This document shows, piece by piece, positions 57,988-64,000 of a stretch of 64,000 nt of DNA. This stretch comes from Streptomyces sp. 840.1. Lineage in GTDB: Bacteria; Actinomycetota; Actinomycetes; Streptomycetales; Streptomycetaceae. A model generated the notes under the pieces. It searched no databases. It saw only the letters and a list, made by a program, of their open reading frames with translations, and was not told where the DNA came from. The position numbers and the translations under genes are program-made. The stretch's first letter is position 1, and each line of letters starts with the position of its first letter. The stretch is taken from assembly GCF_003751445.1 (NCBI RefSeq), contig NZ_RJUU01000002.1:1178001-1242000 (forward strand), given 5' to 3'.

Positions 57988-58524
57988 ATGACCGTTCCAC
58001 TCGACCGGCAATATCTGGTCGAACTCCAGGTTTCGGCAGAGCGCGTGTCCCAGCTGCGGCGGATCATCGCCGCGCATCTGCGCCACTGGAGTCTCGAACT
58101 CCACATCCGGCCCGTGTGCCGTGCTGTGGAGGAGCTGCTGACCAACGTCCAGCGGCACGTCGGTGACGACAACACCTGTGTCCTCGAACTCCGCTGGTCC
58201 GGACGGCACCTCACGGTCTCCGTCGCTGACAACGGCGCCGACATGCCCAGGCTGCTCCACGAGGGCGGCGGCCTCAGCCGGGTGATGGCCCTCAGCGACA
58301 GCTGGGGCACCTGCCGGACCGCCGAGGGCAAAGTCGTCTGGTTCACCCGTTACGCGCAGGAGCCGCAGCACATCGCGCTGGTGCCGCTCCCGCCGCTGCC
58401 CGGAGTCCGCGAGTTCCGCCGCCCGCCCGCGGTGGTCGCCGACTTCCCCGACGCCGAGGCGGCCGCCCCCGCCGGGTCCGAGGCCCCCGAGCCCGCCCCG
58501 GCACAGGCCCCCGCCCTCGTCTGA
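57988..58524 (+). CDS. HATPase_c (anti-sigma/serine kinase-like) regulatory protein
   Basis: 178 residues. The GHKL ATPase part (about 1-125) has RAVEELLTNVQRH with the N-box Glu/Asn and VSVADNGADMP as G1 box; the lid is short. A Pro/Ala-rich tail of about 45 residues follows. Streptomyces has many such orphan ATP-binding proteins that can bind sigma or anti-sigma-antagonist proteins. A 7-8-7 inverted repeat (57878-57899) and the palindrome GTTGCGCAAC (57859-57868) lie in its 197-nt upstream gap. No partner gene adjoins it. Confidence 0.85.
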   Translation: MTVPLDRQYLVELQVSAERVSQLRRIIAAHLRHWSLELHIRPVCRAVEELLTNVQRHVGDDNTCVLELRWSGRHLTVSVADNGADMPRLLHEGGGLSRVMALSDSWGTCRTAEGKVVWFTRYAQEPQHIALVPLPPLPGVREFRRPPAVVADFPDAEAAAPAGSEAPEPAPAQAPALV

Positions 58525-58560
58525 GGCGCGCGGCACGGAGCGCGGCAAACCCCGCAGCCT

Positions 58561-58613
58561 CCCGTCCGGCGCGGATCGCATGCGTCCAGCACGCATGGTC
58601 CGCGCCGGACGGG
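58561..58613 (+). terminator. Long stem-loop after the HATPase gene
   Basis: A perfect 15-bp outer stem (58561-58575 with 58599-58613) and a 7-bp inner stem (58579-58585 with 58591-58597) separated by a small internal bulge. It begins 36 nt after the stop codon. Confidence 0.82.
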
Positions 58614-58692
58614 TACGCGTGTGCGGTGCCCGCGTTGCGCCACCGCGCGCGGCGCGGCACGGTCGGAGTACCGAGGCAAGGAGGCCACAGTC

Positions 58693-60105
58693 ATGCCCAT
58701 CGCGACGGTCAACCCCGCGAACGGCGAGACCCTCAGGACGTTCGACGCCCTGGGAGCGGACGAGATCGAGCGGCGGCTCGCCGCGGCGGACACCGCCTTC
58801 CGGGAGTACCGCACCACCGGGTTCGGTGAACGGTCCCGGCTGATGAACCGGGCCGCCGACCTCCTCGACGAGGACCAGCGGGACATCGCCCGCACCATGA
58901 CCCTGGAGATGGGCAAGCCCGTCAAGGCCGCCCGCGCCGAGGCCGCGAAGTGCGCGAAGGCCATGCGCTGGTACGCCTCCCACGCCGAGGCGCTCCTCGC
59001 CGACGAGCATCCCGCGCCCGCCGACGTCGAGGACTCCGGCGCCTCGCGCGCCTACGTCCACTACCGCCCGCTGGGCACGGTCCTCGCCGTGATGCCGTGG
59101 AACTTCCCGCTCTGGCAGGTCGTACGGTTCGCCGCCCCCGCCCTCATGGCGGGCAACACCGGGCTGCTGAAGCACGCGTCGAACGTGCCGCAGACCGCGC
59201 TCTACCTGGGCGACCTGTTCCGCAGGGCCGGATTCCCCGAGGGATGCTTCCAGACCCTGCTGGTGGGCTCCGGGGCGATCGAGGCGATCCTGCGCGACCG
59301 CCGTGTGGCGGCCGCCACCCTGACCGGCAGCGAACCGGCCGGCCGCGCCGTCGCGGCCGTCGCGGGCGACGAGGTCAAACACACCGTCCTGGAACTGGGC
59401 GGCAGCGACCCCTACCTCGTCCTGCCGTCCGCCGACGTCGCGCGGGCCGCCCGCACCGCGGTCACCGCCCGGGTCCAGAACAACGGACAGTCCTGCATCG
59501 CCGCCAAGCGGTTCATCGTGCACACCGAGGTGTACGAGGAGTTCGCCGAACGCTTCACCGTGGGCATGCGCGACCTGACCGTCGGGGACCCGCTGGAGGA
59601 GTCCACCGATGTCGGCCCGCTCGCCAGCGAGCAGGGCCGCACCGACCTGGAGGAACTCGTCGACGACGCCGTACGGCAGGGCGCCGGCGCCCTGTGCGGC
59701 GGCGGCCGGCCCGAGGGGCTGGGCGGCGGCCTGGAGAACGGCTGGTTCTACGCGCCCACCGTGCTGACCGGCATCACGCCCGCCATGCGGATCCACCGCG
59801 AGGAGACCTTCGGTCCCGTCGCCACGCTCTACCGGGCCGGCAGCCTCGACGAGGCACTGGAGCTCGCCAACGACACCCCGTTCGGCCTCAGCTCCAACGT
59901 ATGGACCCGCGACGCCGAGGAGAGCCGGCGCTGCGTGCGCGATCTGGAGGCGGGCGGCGTCTTCTTCAACGGGATGACGGCCTCCCACCCCGCGCTGCCG
60001 TTCGGCGGGGTGAAGCGCTCCGGTTACGGCCGTGAGCTCGCCGGACACGGCATCCGCGAGTTCTGCAACGCCACCACCGTCTGGTACGGCCCCGAACCCG
60101 GGTGA
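58693..60105 (+). CDS. Succinate-semialdehyde-type NAD(P)+ aldehyde dehydrogenase
   Basis: 470 residues from ATG 58693 with AAGGAGG upstream. Catalytic Glu in VLELGGSDPYLVL near residue 235 and Cys in QNNGQSCIAAKRF near 270; MPWNFPLWQVVRF and EETFGPVATLYR are family motifs. The closest match by eye is the NADP-dependent succinate-semialdehyde dehydrogenase group. It may act in GABA or polyamine breakdown, or on a related aldehyde. It is followed 41 nt later by phosphoketolase in the same direction. Confidence 0.88.
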   Translation: MPIATVNPANGETLRTFDALGADEIERRLAAADTAFREYRTTGFGERSRLMNRAADLLDEDQRDIARTMTLEMGKPVKAARAEAAKCAKAMRWYASHAEALLADEHPAPADVEDSGASRAYVHYRPLGTVLAVMPWNFPLWQVVRFAAPALMAGNTGLLKHASNVPQTALYLGDLFRRAGFPEGCFQTLLVGSGAIEAILRDRRVAAATLTGSEPAGRAVAAVAGDEVKHTVLELGGSDPYLVLPSADVARAARTAVTARVQNNGQSCIAAKRFIVHTEVYEEFAERFTVGMRDLTVGDPLEESTDVGPLASEQGRTDLEELVDDAVRQGAGALCGGGRPEGLGGGLENGWFYAPTVLTGITPAMRIHREETFGPVATLYRAGSLDEALELANDTPFGLSSNVWTRDAEESRRCVRDLEAGGVFFNGMTASHPALPFGGVKRSGYGRELAGHGIREFCNATTVWYGPEPG

Positions 60106-60146
60106 CGCCGCCGCCCGTGCCGTTCCACGCCCGCTGAGAGGTGACC

Positions 60147-62534
60147 ATGAGCGACGCCCCACCGTCCGCACCGGCGGCCGGCCCGTCCGACGAAGAGATA
60201 TCCGCACTCGACGCCCACTGGCGGGCGGCCAACTACCTGGCCGTCGGCCAGATCTACCTGATGGACAACCCGCTGCTGACCCGGCCGCTCGCCCCCGAGC
60301 ACATCAAGCCCCGGCTGCTCGGCCACTGGGGCACATCGCCCGGACTCAACCTCGTCCACACGCACCTCAACCGGGTCGTCGCCGCGCGCGGAATCCCCGC
60401 CCTGTGCGTCTGGGGCCCCGGCCACGGCGGCCCGGCCGTGCTCGCCAACTCCTGGCTCGAGGGCAGCTACTCGGAGACGTACCCCGACGTCAGCCGGGAC
60501 GCGGCGGGCATGGGCCTGCTGTTCAAGCAGTTCTCCTTCCCCGGCGGAGTGCCCAGCCACGTCGCACCCGAGACCCCCGGCTCCATCCACGAGGGCGGCG
60601 AACTCGGCTACTCCCTGGCCCACGCCTACGGCGCCGCGCTCGACCACCCGGAACTGCTCGTCACCTGCGTCATCGGTGACGGCGAGGCGGAGACCGGCCC
60701 GCTCGCCGGCTCCTGGCACGCCAACAAGTTCCTCGACCCGGTCCACGACGGAGCCGTCCTGCCGGTCCTCCACCTCAACGGCTACAAGATCGCCAACCCG
60801 ACGGTGCTGGCGCGCCTCCCCGAGGACGAGCTCGACGCCCTGCTGCGCGGCTACGGACACGAACCGCTGTACGTGGCGGGCGACGACCCCCTCACCGTGC
60901 ACCGGGCGATGGCCGCCGCGATGGACCGGGCCCTCGACCGCATCGCCGAGCTCCAGCGGGCCGCCCGGACCGGCGGCGACACCGACCGCCCGCGCTGGCC
61001 CATGATCGTGCTGCGCACCCCGAAGGGCTGGACCGGCCCCGCCGAGGTGGACGGGCTGCCCGTCGAAGGGACCTGGCGCGCCCACCAGGTCCCGCTGCCC
61101 GGCGTCCGCGACAACCCGGCGCACCTGCGGCAGCTGGAGGCCTGGCTGCGCTCCTACCGGCCCGAGGAGCTCTTCGACGCCGAAGGGCGCCCCTCGGAGC
61201 AGGTCCTCGCCTGCGTGCCCGAGGGCACGGCCCGGCTCGGCTCCAGCCCGTACGCCAACGGCGGGCTGCTCCTGCGCGACCTGCCCGTCCCGCCCCTGGA
61301 GGCGCACGAGGTCCGGGTGGACCGGCCGGGCACCGTCCTGCACGAACCGACCCGGGTCCTGGGCGGACTGCTGGAGGCCGTGATGGCGGCCACCGCGGAC
61401 CGCAGGGACTTCCGGGTCGTCGGCCCCGACGAGACCGCCTCGAACCGGCTCGACGCCCTGTACGAGACCACCGGCAAGGCCTGGCAGGCCGGGACGCTGG
61501 ACACCGACGAGCACCTGGCGCGCGACGGCCGCGTCATGGAGGTCCTCTCCGAGCACCTGTGCCAGGGCTGGCTGGAGGGCTATCTCCTCACCGGCCGGCA
61601 CGGGCTGTTCTCCTGCTACGAGGCGTTCGCCCACATCGTCGACTCGATGGTCAACCAGCACATCAAATGGCTGCGGACCTCGCGCCGGCTGCCGTGGCGC
61701 CGCCCCATCGCCTCCCTCAACTACCTCCTCACCTCGCACGTCTGGCGCCAGGACCACAACGGCTTCTCGCACCAGGACCCGGGCTTCGTCGACCACATCC
61801 TCAACAAGAGCCCCGAGGTCGTCCGCGTCTATCTGCCCCCGGACGCCAACACGCTGCTGTCCGTGGCCGACCACGCGCTGCGCAGCCGCGACTACGTCAA
61901 CGTGATCGTGGCCGGCAAGCAGCCCAGCTTCGACTGGCTCACCCTCGACCAGGCCCGTGCGCACTGCGCGCGCGGCGCCGGGGTCTGGGAGTGGGCGGGG
62001 ACGGAGGACGGCAGCCGCGAACCCGATGTGGTGCTCGCCTGCGCCGGCGACGTCCCCACCCTGGAGGTCCTGGCGGCGGCCGGTCTGCTGCGGCGTCACC
62101 TGCCCGAGCTGGCGGTGCGGGTGGTGAACGTCGTCGACATGGCCCGGCTGATGCCGCACGGCGAGCATCCGCACGGGATGCCGGACTCGGAGTACGACGC
62201 GCTCTTCACCCGCGACAAGCCGGTGATCTTCGCCTACCACGGCTACCCCTGGCTGATCCACCGCCTCGCCTACCGCCGCACCGGTCACGCGCAGCTGCAC
62301 GTGCGGGGCTACAAGGAGGAGGGCACGACCACCACGCCGTTCGACATGGTGGTCCGCAACGACCTCGACCGCTACCGGCTGGTCATGGACGTCATCGACC
62401 GGGTGCCGGGCCTCGGCGTCCGCGCCGTGGCGGTGCGTCAGGCGATGTCCGACACCCGGGCCCGTCACCACGACTGGATCCGCGAGCACGGCACGGACCT
62501 GCCCGAGGTCGCCGACTGGACCTGGGAGGGCTGA
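60147..62534 (+). CDS. Xylulose-5-phosphate/fructose-6-phosphate phosphoketolase
   Basis: 795 residues, normal for the XFP family. ATG 60147 follows [39 protein letters not shown] and the thiamine-diphosphate/Mg motif [19 protein letters not shown] are diagnostic, as is the C-terminal [20 protein letters not shown] region. It cleaves sugar phosphates to acetyl phosphate plus glyceraldehyde-3-phosphate or erythrose-4-phosphate. No acetate kinase or phosphotransacetylase gene adjoins it. Confidence 0.95.
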   Translation: MSDAPPSAPAAGPSDEEISALDAHWRAANYLAVGQIYLMDNPLLTRPLAPEHIKPRLLGHWGTSPGLNLVHTHLNRVVAARGIPALCVWGPGHGGPAVLANSWLEGSYSETYPDVSRDAAGMGLLFKQFSFPGGVPSHVAPETPGSIHEGGELGYSLAHAYGAALDHPELLVTCVIGDGEAETGPLAGSWHANKFLDPVHDGAVLPVLHLNGYKIANPTVLARLPEDELDALLRGYGHEPLYVAGDDPLTVHRAMAAAMDRALDRIAELQRAARTGGDTDRPRWPMIVLRTPKGWTGPAEVDGLPVEGTWRAHQVPLPGVRDNPAHLRQLEAWLRSYRPEELFDAEGRPSEQVLACVPEGTARLGSSPYANGGLLLRDLPVPPLEAHEVRVDRPGTVLHEPTRVLGGLLEAVMAATADRRDFRVVGPDETASNRLDALYETTGKAWQAGTLDTDEHLARDGRVMEVLSEHLCQGWLEGYLLTGRHGLFSCYEAFAHIVDSMVNQHIKWLRTSRRLPWRRPIASLNYLLTSHVWRQDHNGFSHQDPGFVDHILNKSPEVVRVYLPPDANTLLSVADHALRSRDYVNVIVAGKQPSFDWLTLDQARAHCARGAGVWEWAGTEDGSREPDVVLACAGDVPTLEVLAAAGLLRRHLPELAVRVVNVVDMARLMPHGEHPHGMPDSEYDALFTRDKPVIFAYHGYPWLIHRLAYRRTGHAQLHVRGYKEEGTTTTPFDMVVRNDLDRYRLVMDVIDRVPGLGVRAVAVRQAMSDTRARHHDWIREHGTDLPEVADWTWEG

Positions 62535-62546
62535 GCCCGCACGCAC

Positions 62547-62585
62547 CGGCAGGGCCCGGACGGCCGCACCGTCCGGGCCCTGCCG
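62547..62585. terminator. 17-bp stem, bidirectional terminator
   Basis: 62547-62563 pairs perfectly with 62569-62585, 5-nt loop. It lies between the convergent phosphoketolase and Rho-N-like genes. Confidence 0.85.
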
Positions 62586-62597
62586 TCACGCGACGGG

Positions 62598-62921
62598 TCA
62601 GCGGCCGACAGCCCGTGCCAGCTGCGCCTTCGTCATCGTCGAACGCCCCTTGACGTTCTTGTGCTTCGCCTCTTCGTAGAGCTGGTCGCGGGTGGGGCCC
62701 TGTGCTCCGCTGTGCGAGCGCAGACCGCCGCGCCGGGAGGACGAGATGTCCTCGGTCGACGTACGGCTCGCGGTCCTCGACTCGCCGGAGCGGGCGCGCT
62801 CCTTGTTGACCGTACGGGCCGCGATCTCCTCCGCCCGGTCCTCACCGACCCCGCGCTCCTGGGCGGACTCCTTGATGTGCTCGTACTGGCGCTCGCGCTT
62901 CGGACTCGATCCGCGTGGCAT
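62598..62921 (-). CDS. Small basic protein with Rho-N/SAP-like C-terminal motif
   Basis: 107 residues. A charged N-terminus (SSPKRERQYEHIKESAQERG, EDRAEEIAARTVNKERAR) is followed by a Ser/Arg linker and a C-terminal TRDQLYEEAKHKNVKGR plus MTKAQLARAVGR, which resembles the Rho N-terminal/SAP-like nucleic-acid-binding motif. Homologues are often labelled plasmid stabilisation protein without evidence. GAGAGGAG provides the ribosome site. Nucleic-acid binding is an inference. Confidence 0.75.
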   Translation of the reverse strand: MPRGSSPKRERQYEHIKESAQERGVGEDRAEEIAARTVNKERARSGESRTASRTSTEDISSSRRGGLRSHSGAQGPTRDQLYEEAKHKNVKGRSTMTKAQLARAVGR

Positions 62922-62989
62922 GGTGTGCTCTCCTCTCGCAGGGGTTGTGCGCCGGGTTCCCGGCGCGGACGCCTTTGCCGGTGCCCCGT

Positions 62990-64000
62990 TCAGTAGCGCA
63001 GGGCCGCCGCGATCCGCCCGTGCTCCTTGAGCGAGTCGTCCGCGACGAACACCACGTCGGCGCCGCTGTCCAGTGCCGCCTCGACCAGCTCGTCGACGAT
63101 GTCCTCGCGGACCTTCTCGTCCGCCGGGTCCAGGTCGTCCGCGCTCACCGGCTCAAGGTGTTCCTGGGTGGCCCGGACCGTCTGCTGGTAGTGCTCCTCC
63201 ACCGCCACCAGGCCGGCGCGCGCCTCGCGCACGGCGGCCCACACCTCGTCGAGCCCGCCGGCGAAGGCGCGGCGGCCGCGCGCTTCGTCAAGTTTGCCCT
63301 CGATCTCGGCGGCGAACCGCTTCTGCCTCGCCTCCAGGGCGGGCCGAAGCTCGGTGAGCAGCCCGGCGGGCGTGGTGTCGGCGGGGGCGCCCTTGGTGAC
63401 CCGGCCGGCCGCGGCCGAGGTGCTCTCGCCCACCTCGTCCAGCATCGCCAGCGCGGGGGCGAGGCCGACCAGGTACAGCGGGCGCGGGTCCGTGGCGAGG
63501 ACCCCGCGCAGCTTCTCGTCCACCGTCCGCAGGAACTGACGGGTGTCCTCGTCGCTGAAGGTGCTCGGGGTGTCGCCGATCCGCTCCTCGCGCTGCGGGT
63601 TGGGCGGCTCGTGCGGGGCCGTCAGCGGGAAGCCGCCGATCCGCTCCTCGTGCGCGCCGTCCGTGGTGCCGCTGAACAGGGCCGCGTGGTCGGCGGAGAC
63701 GGTGAGCGCCCAGAACGGCCGGGCCTGCGCCTTGGCGGCGACCAGGTTGCGGGTGAGGTAGGTGTCGCTCAGCACCACTCGTTCGGGCGCGGTGCGCGGG
63801 AGCTGCCAGATCTGGTATTCGTCGGCCGTCGCGAGGACCACCAGCGAGTCCAGGGCCCGGCGCGGATCGATCTCGGCGACCGCCCGGTCGAGCTGCTGCT
63901 TGACGGCGGCCCGGGTCTCGCGGTCGACCTGCGGATCGGCGTCGAGCCTGCTGCCCGCCGCCGCGACCAGGTTGCGCAGCCGGACGGCGTCCTGCGCGTT
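62990..64000 (-). CDS. baeRF-type (archaeo-eukaryotic release-factor-like) protein, 5' end outside window
   Basis: The reading frame is open to the window edge, so only the C-terminal 336 residues are seen. LVVLATADEYQIWQLPRTAPERVVLSDTYLTRNL is the typical strand-rich start of the RF1-like fold (cited as ATADEYQIWQLP), and the C-terminus DIVDELVEAALDSGADVVFVADDSLKEHGRIAAALRY (cited as GADVVFVADDSL) matches the L7Ae-like end. Streptomyces copies are often misnamed chemotaxis protein. These proteins are thought to act on stalled ribosomes or RNA; function here is open. Confidence 0.72.
   Translation of the reverse strand, partial: NAQDAVRLRNLVAAAGSRLDADPQVDRETRAAVKQQLDRAVAEIDPRRALDSLVVLATADEYQIWQLPRTAPERVVLSDTYLTRNLVAAKAQARPFWALTVSADHAALFSGTTDGAHEERIGGFPLTAPHEPPNPQREERIGDTPSTFSDEDTRQFLRTVDEKLRGVLATDPRPLYLVGLAPALAMLDEVGESTSAAAGRVTKGAPADTTPAGLLTELRPALEARQKRFAAEIEGKLDEARGRRAFAGGLDEVWAAVREARAGLVAVEEHYQQTVRATQEHLEPVSADDLDPADEKVREDIVDELVEAALDSGADVVFVADDSLKEHGRIAAALRY

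Overview
The window is very GC-rich actinobacterial chromosome, most probably Streptomyces. Supporting signs are third-position G/C throughout, GTG and TTG starts, ATGA/GTGA stop-start overlaps, long perfect-stem terminators without U-tracts, a SigB/F/G-type sigma factor, a SpoIIE-type phosphatase, an orphan HATPase anti-sigma-type protein, and lineage-specific small families (DUF6191, DUF6325, DUF6479, SHOCT). No rRNA, tRNA, CRISPR array, prophage or intact transposase was found. It looks like chromosome of mixed metabolic content, with a few scars of small palindromic elements.

Layout. 1-6.7 kb: end of an IclR regulator, OPT transporter, NicX/M29-like metalloenzyme, S33-type hydrolase, CbiZ cobinamide salvage enzyme and a 3-hydroxyisobutyrate-dehydrogenase-like protein. 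6.9-10.6 kb: a carnitine catabolism operon (BKACE cleavage enzyme, carnitine dehydrogenase, thioesterase) behind an unusual XRE-TetR fusion regulator with palindromic operators. 10.6-18.4 kb: stress sigma factor, quinone-oxidoreductase-like protein, GNAT, PP2C phosphatase, and a TetR/SDR/Zn-ADH operon. 18.4-21.3 kb: a DedA-PAP2 pair divergent from a BlaI-M56 pair across one large operator. 21.3-23.2 kb: a decayed antibiotic-resistance-type ABC-F gene that keeps a WblC-like promoter and an eight-codon leader peptide and is interrupted by a 158-bp MITE-like element.

23.2-32.2 kb: Nudix hydrolase, PTS-type dihydroxyacetone kinase operon (DhaK-DhaL-DhaM), TOBE-domain regulator, MFS exporter, thiol-transferase, TPR protein and monomeric isocitrate dehydrogenase. 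32.5-36.2 kb: a solitary cytochrome oxidase subunit I with an overlapping small membrane protein, then a type II NADH dehydrogenase. 36.2-41.7 kb: aldo/keto reductase, a short second Rho factor, and a DUF2201/VWA plus MoxR-type AAA pair. 41.8-46.9 kb: methylmalonyl-CoA mutase operon (mutA-mutB-meaB).

47-53.9 kb: small stress-type proteins, a tyrosine phosphatase, GNAT and VOC proteins, and palindromic elements. 54.1-57.8 kb: a three-subunit molybdenum hydroxylase of PaoABC/YagTSR type. 58-64 kb: HATPase protein, succinate-semialdehyde-type dehydrogenase, phosphoketolase, a Rho-N-like small protein and the end of a baeRF-type protein.

The least ordinary parts are the leader peptide and dead ABC-F gene, the BlaI-M56/DedA-PAP2 module, the XRE-TetR fusion with its operators, the short Rho paralogue, and the solitary ctaD unit. 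All family calls come from reading motifs; no database search was run.
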